From assembly GCF_024347475.1 (NCBI RefSeq), contig NZ_AP025488.1:1178001-1242000 (forward strand): 64,000 bases of DNA, given 5' to 3'. Origin of the DNA: Vibrio fortis. GTDB lineage: Bacteria > Pseudomonadota > Gammaproteobacteria > Enterobacterales > Vibrionaceae. The notes beneath the pieces were generated by a model. That model was not told the origin of the DNA, made no database searches, and saw nothing but the letters and a program-made list of their open reading frames with translations. This document shows positions 1-9,129 of the stretch, one piece after another. Position 1 is the stretch's first letter, and each line of letters begins with the position of its first letter. A program made the position numbers and the translations under genes.

Positions 1-220
1 TTTCTAATAATCGCTCAGTCGACGATTTCAATAGCCCAAATTCATTCGAGATATGCGTCATCGCTAAGTCTTGGTATTGGCTAACTAAGCCAGTTTTCCA
101 ATACTCTCTCTCAAGCTCCAACGTAATAGTCGCGATAATGCACGCCACCCACGTGACAACTAAGCAATTAACGACAACGGTAAATCGCAGTGAATGTCTG
201 ATGGAGGTAATTGAATTCAC
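1..220 (-). CDS. Membrane sensor protein, N-terminal part only
   Basis: This open frame starts with GTG at 218-220 and runs off the left edge, so only about 73 residues are visible. The GTG overlaps the TGA stop of the VieS-like kinase gene in a GTGA arrangement, which suggests translational coupling in one operon. Residues about 8-32 form a strongly hydrophobic segment (FTVVVNCLVVTWVACIIATI). It is followed by an acidic, helical stretch, the usual layout of an N-terminal membrane anchor leading into a periplasmic sensing domain. The domain that would name it (kinase, GGDEF or chemoreceptor) lies outside the window. No strong ribosome binding site is visible, consistent with coupling. I infer a sensory protein working with the neighbouring signalling genes. 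Confidence 0.6.
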   Translation of the reverse strand, partial: MNSITSIRHSLRFTVVVNCLVVTWVACIIATITLELEREYWKTGLVSQYQDLAMTHISNEFGLLKSSTERLLE

Positions 221-3200
221 GTCAAACTGCGCTCTTGGCAATAGGTTTCTATCTCACGCCCTAACACAGTAAGCCCTTTGCTAATAAAGGCAATTCTCTG
301 TTCACTATGAGTCATATCCCCTTGCGCAGCACTTTTCTCTAGCTCTTTAGCAACGCTGGAAAGTGGATTGTTACCAAGATATAACGCACTTCCTTTAATA
401 CGATGCGCAGTGTCTTTGACAAAATCTGCATCTTGTATAGCGCCAGCTGACTCTAACTCTGCAATATCCATTGGGTAGTTTTTAACAAACGTGGTCAGTA
501 TGTCCGTTGCAATATCATGATCATCGCCACTCATCGCTAATACGTGGGAGATATCGAATTCTTGATGGTCTGGAAGAATAAACGCGTTAGACGCATCTAT
601 AGGCTGTTCAGAAGCTAATCCTAGCTTTTGGAGAAAATCTTCATCATCAAATTCAACCTTGTTGTGTTGTGGGCTGTCATTCTCGGGTGGTGTCTCTTGC
701 CAGAAAGGTTCATCAAAAGAGTGCTCATCACTGTCGACCCCAAACATCTCGAAGTCTGACGCTTCAAATTCACCTGAGTTTTGCTGTGTTTGCTGTACGG
801 CCAACTCAAACTGAGCCATTTCTCGCTCAAACCTTTCAATGTCAATCAGGTCCTCGTTAAGACTTTGAGGCACTGATTTTGATGGCATCCTTAGTTGATC
901 TGACTCGTTTGATTGCTCAGGTTGTTCTGAGAAATTTTGTAACTCAAATGTCTCAAACCTTCCCTTCTCAGTAGGTTCTCGCTCTCGTTGCTTAAGCGTA
1001 AAACGAGGAGCATCATCATCTAACGAGGAATCAGTCTCTTCGACATCAGTCCATGAAATACAATCGCTTTCAATCGATGGCGTATTTAAACTCGTCGCTA
1101 GTGAAAAGTCCGGCTCAGATGACAACACATTAGCTTCGGATTCAATAGAATTGTCAGAATCAGAAGAACTATGACCAGAAAAGTTATGATCAGAAGACTC
1201 AAGTTCGTCAATCCATGAAAAATCAGATTCGATTGATGATTCTTGAATTAACGATGACGCAGAGTCTAAAGCCATATCCTCGTTATGGAAGCTGTCTAAT
1301 TCGTCGTCATCATCCTGGTTGTCAGGTTCAAAGCTGTTGGCGTCTAGCCATGCCACCAGCGAGTTATCTACTTCAGAGAAGTCAGACTCAGCGATTGGCT
1401 GCTTAGTGGAAACCAACATGAGTTTACTTTCAAGTACGTCCAATGGGCACGGCTTAGAGATATAGTCATCAAAGCCCGCGGACATACAGCGTTTTGCAGC
1501 ACCACTTAAAGCATCCGCGGTTATCGCAATCAAATGGGGTTTATTATCAACAAACTCTGTCGATATTTTCGATGCCAAGGTAAAGCCGTCCATTTCAGGC
1601 ATATGGCAATCAGAAAGAATGACGTCGAAAGTTGGATCATCAATGAACTTGTTATAAGCAATCAAGCCATTCTCAGCAGTCTCAAAATTCACGCCCAAAC
1701 GCTTTAATTGACCGCCAATTACCTTACGGTTCACTTCATTATCTTCCGCAAATAGCACTCGAAGATGCTCTAGTCGCATGTCAGTTGGCAAATCACCAAA
1801 CGACACTTCTTGATCAACGACTTCAACTGAGCGGTCGACTTGCATCGGTAAGGTCATACTAAACAAGCTGCCATGACCTATGACTGACGAGACTCGTATC
1901 TCACCGCCCATTTCAGAGACAATCTCATTACAAATACTCAAGCCTAAACCCGTACCGCCAAAGCGACGTGTAATGTCACCATCGGCTTGTACAAACGGGT
2001 CAAACAAGGTGTCGAGCTTCTCTTTGGCGATACCAATGCCGCTATCTCGGACCTGAAAGCCAATTAAGTCGTATGACGCGCCATTGTCATCCTGTTTGTA
2101 ATCTGCGGCGATCAACTGAGCACTCAACTCAACAAAGCCCTGCTGCGTGAACTTTACAGAGTTAGAGACAAGGTTGTTTAACACCTGCATAAGGCGAGTT
2201 GAGTCACACTGGTAAGCTGCACCAATTTGCGAATCGACGCGACTATTGATTGAAAGATCCTTTGCCGTCGCTTTGTGCTTGAAGTTACCGACAACGCTGG
2301 TCATGAGAGAGTTAAGTTCGCAGTTAACGCTTTCTAATGTCAGCTTCCCAGCATCCATTTTCGAAAAATCGAGCACATCATTAAGCAGAGCCATTAAGTT
2401 GCGGGCTGACCCATTCAGAGTGTAAAGAAGATCTTCTTGCTCTTTATCGAGTTTGGTAAACGATAAGGCTTCTGCCATACCCAATACCCCATTCATTGGA
2501 GTTCGAATTTCATGACTCATTCGTGCAAGGAAATCCGATTTTGCGAGTGTCAGCTCTTCCGCTTCTCGCTTGGCTTGCTCTGCATCTTTAAGTGCTTGTT
2601 CTAACGTTGCCTGAATCTCCTTTCGACGGCCTAGCTGATGTCGATAGAACATGAAGCACATTAGTAAGAACACAATCATCAAGCCACTGGCAATCACCAC
2701 TTGTTGATAAAGCGCTTTTACCCTTTCCGACTCCTGACTAAAGACAATGTGCTCTTTCCATTTCTTTTGCAGATTTTGTTGGAAGCTCTCACCTAAGCTG
2801 TAGATACCTAGATTAAGAAGGCTGACCCACTCACGCTCCATTTTAGGTAAAGCAATACGTGGCCAAAACTCAGTATCAATATCTTCTGCTTTGTGAAGGT
2901 TTAGAGTGAACAGCTTGTGCTTGTTCACGAGATAGGCACTGTTAAGCAGTTTACCGACATAGGCATCTGCCCGACCTTCTGCGACCGCGCGCATCGCCTC
3001 TTCGGCAGTATCCAGATAGATGATTGGATTAACTGGCAGTAACTCAGCCAGCAGTTCATTCTCGTGTAGACCTCTCACCAACGCCAATCGCTTTCCCTTA
3101 AGTTGGTTAATGGCATAGAAATCCCCTTCACTTGCGATGGCTAAGTGGGTACGGTCAATATCGCTTGTGAAATCTAAACTCTTCGAGCGTTGGTCGGTTT

Positions 3201-4278
3201 TGTAGACACCGGGAAACATGTCGATCTCTCTGTTTCGAACGGCATCCATCGCTTCTTGAAATGAGTGATATGGCTTGGCAACAAAAGAGACGCCAATACT
3301 CTGACTGATGTTTCTCATTACATCGACGATGTAACCCTCAATAAAAAACTCTTCCGCAATAAAGTAAGGCTCTTCACCATCAACAATATAGGCATATTCC
3401 AGCACTGGACGTTCCACCAACTTGCGCTCTTGGTCTTCATTGACATCTTCAAGGTAAGAACCGACCAATACATCAAATGACTGATTAGCATTGCCCGTAA
3501 TTTGGAACCACAATTCATGAACACTTTCTGCAGTCAGATGACGGATCCCTTGGTTAACGAGCAACATCAATTCACTGTCCTCAAAACGAGTCATTGAGCG
3601 AATTGGGATACTGTTGTGCGTATCTTGTCTTGAGAACTGACCATTTAAGCCACGCTCGTTCAGTGCGGCTTCAACCTCATTGGGAATCCAGCTGTAGATG
3701 TAATTCAGTGAATCAGCTCTTGCGATAACATTGTCGGTCGAATTGGTGTGGATCTCGACGCCATAACCAGCGTTAAAGTCGATTGGTGTGATTGAATTAG
3801 GGAGAATAAACCCGACCTTACCATGTTCTCTCATCTCACCGACACGCTTCCACAACGCTGTTTTGGTTTCAATATACGGAAGACTGTATTTGACCCATTT
3901 AGTGAGATTCGGGTTATACGTTGTCGTCGTTAATATATCGACCTGACCATCAAGTAAGTTTGAATATAGGGTTTGGTATGGCGCGTATTTAAATTCGATC
4001 GAGTAGCCAAATTCCTCTCCCCACATTTCCCAATACAATTTCATAAAATCATGAAGTTGCGCGACATCATTTCTTTCCCGGTGGTAAGCCTCCGTGGCAT
4101 CAACTTTCGGAATACCGATGGTAATAAGTGTGTCTAAATGCGTTGTACCTCTTATTGCACGAGCGCTTTGAGCCAAGAAATCATCATCTGCTTTTAAGGG
4201 CATCGAGATACAGAGCAGCGCGGCAACTAAGGACAGCAACCATTGACTTGAGCCAAAAATGAAACAGTTTTTCAGCAT
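217..4278 (-). CDS. VieS-like hybrid sensor histidine kinase (two SBP_bac_3 domains, HisKA, HATPase, REC, Hpt)
   Basis: A 1353-residue tripartite sensor kinase of the EvgS/BvgS/VieS type. A signal-like N terminus is followed by two periplasmic solute-binding-type domains (about 45-515), one membrane helix (about 524-545), a coiled coil, HisKA with the phosphorylated His near residue 588 (SHEIRTPMNG) and an ATPase domain with GGTGLGL. A receiver domain (about 838-955) has Asp in DCHMPEMDG near residue 889, and a C-terminal Hpt has AHRIKGSA near residue 1290. All phosphorelay residues are present. It is divergently placed from VieB-like and VieA-like genes, so I infer it phosphorylates those receivers. 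Oddity: the REC-Hpt linker is nearly 300 residues long, acidic and Ser-rich, with repeated ESDFSW-type motifs. V. cholerae VieS is, as I recall, shorter. Family assignment is firm; the orthology to VieS is inferred. Confidence 0.9.
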   Translation of the reverse strand: MLKNCFIFGSSQWLLSLVAALLCISMPLKADDDFLAQSARAIRGTTHLDTLITIGIPKVDATEAYHRERNDVAQLHDFMKLYWEMWGEEFGYSIEFKYAPYQTLYSNLLDGQVDILTTTTYNPNLTKWVKYSLPYIETKTALWKRVGEMREHGKVGFILPNSITPIDFNAGYGVEIHTNSTDNVIARADSLNYIYSWIPNEVEAALNERGLNGQFSRQDTHNSIPIRSMTRFEDSELMLLVNQGIRHLTAESVHELWFQITGNANQSFDVLVGSYLEDVNEDQERKLVERPVLEYAYIVDGEEPYFIAEEFFIEGYIVDVMRNISQSIGVSFVAKPYHSFQEAMDAVRNREIDMFPGVYKTDQRSKSLDFTSDIDRTHLAIASEGDFYAINQLKGKRLALVRGLHENELLAELLPVNPIIYLDTAEEAMRAVAEGRADAYVGKLLNSAYLVNKHKLFTLNLHKAEDIDTEFWPRIALPKMEREWVSLLNLGIYSLGESFQQNLQKKWKEHIVFSQESERVKALYQQVVIASGLMIVFLLMCFMFYRHQLGRRKEIQATLEQALKDAEQAKREAEELTLAKSDFLARMSHEIRTPMNGVLGMAEALSFTKLDKEQEDLLYTLNGSARNLMALLNDVLDFSKMDAGKLTLESVNCELNSLMTSVVGNFKHKATAKDLSINSRVDSQIGAAYQCDSTRLMQVLNNLVSNSVKFTQQGFVELSAQLIAADYKQDDNGASYDLIGFQVRDSGIGIAKEKLDTLFDPFVQADGDITRRFGGTGLGLSICNEIVSEMGGEIRVSSVIGHGSLFSMTLPMQVDRSVEVVDQEVSFGDLPTDMRLEHLRVLFAEDNEVNRKVIGGQLKRLGVNFETAENGLIAYNKFIDDPTFDVILSDCHMPEMDGFTLASKISTEFVDNKPHLIAITADALSGAAKRCMSAGFDDYISKPCPLDVLESKLMLVSTKQPIAESDFSEVDNSLVAWLDANSFEPDNQDDDDELDSFHNEDMALDSASSLIQESSIESDFSWIDELESSDHNFSGHSSSDSDNSIESEANVLSSEPDFSLATSLNTPSIESDCISWTDVEETDSSLDDDAPRFTLKQREREPTEKGRFETFELQNFSEQPEQSNESDQLRMPSKSVPQSLNEDLIDIERFEREMAQFELAVQQTQQNSGEFEASDFEMFGVDSDEHSFDEPFWQETPPENDSPQHNKVEFDDEDFLQKLGLASEQPIDASNAFILPDHQEFDISHVLAMSGDDHDIATDILTTFVKNYPMDIAELESAGAIQDADFVKDTAHRIKGSALYLGNNPLSSVAKELEKSAAQGDMTHSEQRIAFISKGLTVLGREIETYCQERSLT

Positions 4279-4415
4279 TTATTAGACACAACCTTATCAA
4301 ATTGGAATTGCGTACAGTATAAATGCAACTTTTAATGAGTTCTGTTCTTTAGGGAACAGACTTCCGTATAAAAATTATAAATAATAAAGAGGATGTAATT
4401 ACCAGTGATCTCGCT

Positions 4416-6092
4416 ATGCCATTCAACGTCTTAAATCACGCTCGCCCTGTACTCATTGTCGATGATAGCTCCATGTATCGAACTGCTGCGAAAGGCATGT
4501 TGCAAAAACTTGGCTATCAATCAGATCAGCTCCACTTTGCACAAGATGCAGCCGAAGCCATTCAGCGCTGTAAAGCTAACCACTATGGTTTGATCTTCTT
4601 CGATTACAACTTGGGTGACAAAGCCAACGGGTTTCAACTCATTGATGAGCTGCAAACCAAAGGCTTATTGGCTGCCGATTGTGTGAATATCATAGTGACG
4701 GGCGACGCTACTGCAGAGGTCGTGCGAGGTTTTATGGAGCTTAATCCGGATGGTTACTTACTCAAGCCTTTAAACTACGACACGCTGAAAGAGCGTCTGC
4801 CTGGCTTTGTGCGTAAGAAGCACGAACTCTCCGAGCCAATGATTGAGTTTAATAAAGGCAATTACGACAACGTGATTACAATGGTAGATGAAACTTTCTA
4901 CCAAGATGACGATATCATCGTGCTTTCTCAGCAATTAAAAGCAGAAGCTCTGCTCGCTAAGGCTATGTATGACGATGCTCGCAATGTACTCATCAACCTG
5001 CAAGGCAGCGGTGAAAATGGAAAAGTCGTTCTTAACTTAGCCGAAATTGCGCTTAAACAGCGTCAATACAAGCAAGGTTTGTTTCTGCTTAAGCCTCTAC
5101 AAAAAGACCCATTCCACGCTGCCGCTGCGGCTCAACTAAGTGCAGAATTAAACGTTGCTCAAATACAGTTCGAAGCAGCAAGAGAAGATATTGACCGCGC
5201 AATTGCAATCTCGCCTAAAGTGATAGAGCGTCATCGCATTCGTGTTCACCTAGATATGGCCATGTTCAATTTGTCTGGTGCCATTTCTAGTACCAAAACC
5301 ATGCTGTTAGAATCGCGTCACTCTTTCAGAGAATCCATAGAAATGTACCAACTCGGTGCACAACTCATTCTAGACCAAGCTCAGTTCTCACCACGCGATA
5401 AACGATTGGCGCACTTGAGTTCATTAGGGAAATGGGCTGAAGGATGGCGCGCTAAATTTCCTCGATTAGTTTATAAACCAATGGAGTTGCTGCTGTTTGC
5501 TCGAGGCAATGTATTAAAAAGCGATACAATGAAGGCGCGTCAGCTATTGGCTGAATATCATGAATATCTCAAAGAGAATGAAGATCACACGCCTTCATTG
5601 ATTGAAAGAATTGAGCTATCTCGAGTTCATCTATTGGTTGGCAATGTGAAAACCTACCAGCAGTTAAGCGAACAAATCAACATTGAGTTGAAGAGTGATC
5701 CGTTTACGACAATAGACAAAACTCTACTCGCTTACTTGTCGCAATGGCGAAGCAAAGTACAGCGTATGCGCGACGCCTCTTTCAAGTTAAAACGTGACGC
5801 CGTCACCCTCATTGAACAAAAGAGTTATGAAAAAGCCTCTACGCTCCTCACTCGTGCGCTCGACACTCAGTTTACCGATCACGAAGTTCCGCAGCTTTTA
5901 TTTGGCGTTTTGACGCGCGCGTGGCCACATAATTGGAGCAAGAATGACGTCATACATCTTGCCATTCGATGCCGAGATCAATTGCACGACACCCCATTCA
6001 TCAAAAGCAAAGAGTTTGTAGCGCAGAGCCGCGTGCTTGCACAGCAACTCGATTACAAGGACTTAGCTACACCAGCTACAGAAACGGCATAA
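4416..6092 (+). CDS. VieB-like response regulator (REC plus TPR repeats)
   Basis: A 558-residue protein with an N-terminal receiver domain (about 11-130) containing the acidic pair in VLIVDDS, the phosphoacceptor Asp in FFDYNLGD and the conserved Lys in LLKPLN. The remaining 400 residues are helical with TPR-like repeats and no DNA-binding or enzymatic domain. This architecture and length match V. cholerae VieB, an auxiliary receiver known to inhibit the VieS-VieA phosphorelay. Its stop codon overlaps the start of the REC-EAL gene (TAATG), so the two are cotranscribed and probably coupled. The kinase gene is divergent across a 137-bp shared promoter region. The ribosome binding site of the chosen ATG is poor, with GAGG too far upstream. 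A related REC-TPR gene lies at the right edge of the window. Confidence 0.85.
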   Translation: MPFNVLNHARPVLIVDDSSMYRTAAKGMLQKLGYQSDQLHFAQDAAEAIQRCKANHYGLIFFDYNLGDKANGFQLIDELQTKGLLAADCVNIIVTGDATAEVVRGFMELNPDGYLLKPLNYDTLKERLPGFVRKKHELSEPMIEFNKGNYDNVITMVDETFYQDDDIIVLSQQLKAEALLAKAMYDDARNVLINLQGSGENGKVVLNLAEIALKQRQYKQGLFLLKPLQKDPFHAAAAAQLSAELNVAQIQFEAAREDIDRAIAISPKVIERHRIRVHLDMAMFNLSGAISSTKTMLLESRHSFRESIEMYQLGAQLILDQAQFSPRDKRLAHLSSLGKWAEGWRAKFPRLVYKPMELLLFARGNVLKSDTMKARQLLAEYHEYLKENEDHTPSLIERIELSRVHLLVGNVKTYQQLSEQINIELKSDPFTTIDKTLLAYLSQWRSKVQRMRDASFKLKRDAVTLIEQKSYEKASTLLTRALDTQFTDHEVPQLLFGVLTRAWPHNWSKNDVIHLAIRCRDQLHDTPFIKSKEFVAQSRVLAQQLDYKDLATPATETA

Positions 6093-7309
6093 TGGATATA
6101 TGTAACATACTCATCATTGAAGATGACGCTTTTCAGTGCAAAATTCTCAACACCATGCTCTCTTCAATGTCGAATGCCAAAGTGGTCAACGCGAGTAACG
6201 GCAAAGAGGGCCTAGCGGCAATCGAAAAACAGAAACCGGATGTTATCTTCTGCGATCTTTATATGCCAGAAATGGACGGTGTGGAGTTTGTACGTGTCAT
6301 GTCAGAAATGGACATTCAAACCACGGTTGTCTTCACGAGTAGCGCAGCTAGCGATGTACAAGCGGCTGTGATTGAGATGTCTCGCTCATATGGGCTTAAA
6401 AAGGTCGCGAACCTAATCAAACCGCTTAAGCGAGAGCAAGTATCGCAACTTCTTGACTGGGTGGCGAAAGACACTCTGCCAACGCACTCAAAGCAGCGCC
6501 CAACATTCAACATTAGTGAGAACGATCTCAAACTAGCGCTACGTGGCGATCAATTTGAACCCTATTACCAAGCGCACTTTGAGGCCAAAACAGGCAAATT
6601 GATTGGCGCTGAGGCCTTAATCCGCTGGAATCATCCACAATTCGGCCTACTGACACCGATTCATTTTCTCGATCAGCTATTTAGCATGGGACTGAGCTAT
6701 CAACTGACTTGCCACATGCTAAGAAAATCCGTTGAAACTGCAATGACTTGGCACAATCGTGGTTGGCCACTCAATATATCCGTGAATGTCACACCTACGG
6801 ACTTAGTGCAGCCCGATTTTGCAAATCGCATCCTTCAAATCGTTGATGAAGTTCGCTTTCCACCACACCGGTTAACACTAGAGGTGACAGAAACCGAGCT
6901 TGCGTCTGACTTAGCAAAATCACTTGAGAACACCAGTCGATTGCGAATTCGAGGCGTAAACATTTCGATTGATGATTTTGGTACCGGGCACTCATCGTTG
7001 AGCCAACTAATATCTAGCCCATTTACCGAGCTGAAGATTGATCAAACCTTTGTTAGCCAGATGATGGAAAACAACAAGCATTTAGCTGCCGTAAGGTGTG
7101 TCATTTCGTTAAGCAAAAGCTTAGATCTACGAGTGGTAGCTGAAGGCGTTGAAAACCAATCTCAAGCACGAAGATTGGCTCAGTTAGGCTGTGATGTCTT
7201 ACAGGGTTACTATCTGGCTAAGCCCAAAAGCAGCAATCACTTCGCCCAGTTTTGCTCGAAGCACTTTAGTAAAGCGCGACACATTCAGACTGACCAAGCC
7301 GTCACCTAG
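6092..7309 (+). CDS. VieA-like response regulator with EAL c-di-GMP phosphodiesterase domain
   Basis: I chose the ATG at 6092, which overlaps the preceding stop (TAATG), rather than an in-frame start 123 bases upstream inside the REC-TPR gene; this gives 405 residues. The receiver domain (about 5-125) shows IIEDDA, the phosphoacceptor in CDLYMPEMDG and Lys in LIKPLK. The EAL domain (about 150-390) keeps the catalytic set: EALIRW, Asn in NVTP, Glu in VTETE, DDFGTG, LKID and AEGVE. It should therefore hydrolyse cyclic di-GMP to pGpG. V. cholerae VieA has an additional C-terminal helix-turn-helix; here the protein ends just after the EAL domain, so it would act by lowering c-di-GMP only. It is the likely output of the phosphorelay. 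Confidence 0.9.
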   Translation: MDICNILIIEDDAFQCKILNTMLSSMSNAKVVNASNGKEGLAAIEKQKPDVIFCDLYMPEMDGVEFVRVMSEMDIQTTVVFTSSAASDVQAAVIEMSRSYGLKKVANLIKPLKREQVSQLLDWVAKDTLPTHSKQRPTFNISENDLKLALRGDQFEPYYQAHFEAKTGKLIGAEALIRWNHPQFGLLTPIHFLDQLFSMGLSYQLTCHMLRKSVETAMTWHNRGWPLNISVNVTPTDLVQPDFANRILQIVDEVRFPPHRLTLEVTETELASDLAKSLENTSRLRIRGVNISIDDFGTGHSSLSQLISSPFTELKIDQTFVSQMMENNKHLAAVRCVISLSKSLDLRVVAEGVENQSQARRLAQLGCDVLQGYYLAKPKSSNHFAQFCSKHFSKARHIQTDQAVT

Positions 7310-7466
7310 AAAGGAAAAGAAGGTAACGCATCACAAAATTCATCACCAAGCCTGATTGATGGGACAGACAAGCAACATATATCACCTTGTCGTATGTACC
7401 GTGATGAACAGTCAGGCTAGACTGAATACATTCATTCCGTTGACACCGTTTATTTAGAGTACTGAT

Positions 7467-8159
7467 TTGAAACACTTCCCTCTACAGATCGACTGGCCCT
7501 GCTCCTTGAGTGATTCTTTAAAACAAGCACTACTTTCTAGCGCAACCATCATGAGCGGCTTGAGTGAATACAGCCAATATTCACGAACTAACGAAGGCGG
7601 TGTTTACTATGTCAGCCAAGGGATTCTATCGATCAGTTTTACGTCGGAAAATACCAACTCGATGAACGCGACACTGATTAGCAGTAATACTTGGATGGGT
7701 GGAGGCATCATGAACAGCGGTCTGCTACTCAAGGCTACCATTGATGAGATTTATCCAACGATAATTATCTGCTTCCCAAAAGAAAAGATCGATCGCCTGG
7801 CAGCGACCAATGATGAAGTCTATAAATGGCTATACCACTGTACGTTAGACGTTCAGAAATGTTGGTTACAAGCACAGCTCTGCTCGTTGTACGACAGAGA
7901 GTGCCGCATCGTCTTTTCCTTACTCGATATCTCTAAGCGTCTGCCATCGGTGAAAGGCAGCTTATTGAAAATAGATATCTCTCAGAAGCAGCTAAGTCAA
8001 ATCACGGGGATCTCTCGCCCTAGGCTTAATGAAGTGCTTAAACAGTTAGAAACCGTCGGAGAGATTAGCTTAGAACGTGGCAGTATTCACCTTATCGATA
8101 TACCAGCCCTCTCTTTACGCACCCACAAACTTGATAATGCCTTTAAAAATTTAGCTTAG
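7467..8159 (+). CDS. Crp/Fnr-family transcriptional regulator
   Basis: A 230-residue protein with the Crp/Fnr layout: an N-terminal beta-rich cyclic-nucleotide-binding-like fold (about 15-125), a connecting helix (about 130-150) and a C-terminal winged helix-turn-helix (about 150-215) with the recognition region ISQKQLSQITGISRPRLNEVLKQLE. The cAMP-contact signature (RxxS/T in the PBC loop) is not evident and there is no N-terminal Fe-S cysteine set, so the ligand is unknown. The annotated start is TTG with a weak upstream AGAG; an ATG 28 codons downstream is an alternative but would cut into the beta fold. It is a single gene 157 bp after the REC-EAL gene. Its target is unknown. Confidence 0.75.
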   Translation: MKHFPLQIDWPCSLSDSLKQALLSSATIMSGLSEYSQYSRTNEGGVYYVSQGILSISFTSENTNSMNATLISSNTWMGGGIMNSGLLLKATIDEIYPTIIICFPKEKIDRLAATNDEVYKWLYHCTLDVQKCWLQAQLCSLYDRECRIVFSLLDISKRLPSVKGSLLKIDISQKQLSQITGISRPRLNEVLKQLETVGEISLERGSIHLIDIPALSLRTHKLDNAFKNLA

Positions 8160-8179
8160 TTGCTTTCCCCTATCGGTAG

Positions 8180-9079
8180 CTAACCCTTCACTTTATCGTT
8201 AAGGCTTTTTCGATACTGACTCGGTGACAGGCCAAAGTGCTTTTTAAAGCGATGTGAGAAGTTATACGGGTCTTTGTAGCCCAAACGATGAGAAATCATC
8301 GTGATTGACCACTCTCGATACTTCAATAGACTTGCCGCTTTTTCCATTCTCAGTTGGATGAGCTTACTACGTGGTGACATGTGAAATAGTGCTTTGGTCA
8401 CCCTATTGAGTTGCTCTTCGCTCACAAAGACTTGTTCAGCCATACCCGCTACGGTCCAAGGCAAATGCAAACTGCTTTCGATTTCATTATAGAGAGCTTG
8501 AACTCGCGCCGTTGTGCTGGTGGACTTGGGCTCAAATCCGGTCAACATTCTCACAATTTCACTGACCATTAGTTTTCTGTAACTTGCTCGTCCGCCGATC
8601 TCGAAATAAATCAAATTCATTACCGACCAGATCTGTTCACACTCACTGAACGGAACAATCGACGGACCTAAATCCGCGATGTGTTGCCACTGTTCGGTAT
8701 CTGGCAACAACATCCAAGCCATTTTCCAGTAGTTTTGTTGCGGGTCTAGCTCAAATCTAAACGCACTACCGGCAGGAAGAACGACCAAGGTATAGGGAGA
8801 GATCTCTTGAACATAATCAGACGTCGTTAAGATACCTCCTCCTTCCTGAGTAAAGATCAAGGTATGCACATTCACTCGTTCTCGTTCAACCCAGTATTGA
8901 TCGTATAGCTTGGCCATTCCCCCCATAAATACGCCACTGCGTTTCATTTCGGGAATATCTTCAACGGTCAAAAATCGCTCTTTACAGGTTTCCGCAAGAA
9001 ACACATCATCTTGCCAAACAGTTTTAGGCTTCATTTTATCAATGACGGATTTGCACAGGTTTTGTTGTTTTTTGAACAT
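8180..9079 (-). CDS. AraC-family transcriptional regulator
   Basis: A 299-residue regulator with an N-terminal cupin-type arm and sensor region (about 20-170) and a C-terminal AraC/XylS double helix-turn-helix (about 190-295). The signature YKDPYNFSHRFKKHFGLSPSQYR marks the second helix-turn-helix. It is divergent from a MATE transporter gene 50 bp away (its start 9079, pump start 9130), so the two promoters overlap and the regulator probably controls the pump or itself. The ligand cannot be told from sequence. The ATG is preceded by AT-rich sequence with no clear Shine-Dalgarno. Confidence 0.85.
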   Translation of the reverse strand: MFKKQQNLCKSVIDKMKPKTVWQDDVFLAETCKERFLTVEDIPEMKRSGVFMGGMAKLYDQYWVERERVNVHTLIFTQEGGGILTTSDYVQEISPYTLVVLPAGSAFRFELDPQQNYWKMAWMLLPDTEQWQHIADLGPSIVPFSECEQIWSVMNLIYFEIGGRASYRKLMVSEIVRMLTGFEPKSTSTTARVQALYNEIESSLHLPWTVAGMAEQVFVSEEQLNRVTKALFHMSPRSKLIQLRMEKAASLLKYREWSITMISHRLGYKDPYNFSHRFKKHFGLSPSQYRKSLNDKVKG

Positions 9080-9129
9080 GTTTTTATTTCTCTCAAATCA
9101 CTATAGTTCTGCCATCAATTGGAGAGCCT

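Noticed and set aside
7349..7418. Inverted repeat AGCCTGA ... TCAGGCT before the Crp/Fnr-like gene
   Set aside because: Seven-base arms separated by 56 bases are likely by chance, and no T-tract or promoter spacing supports a function.
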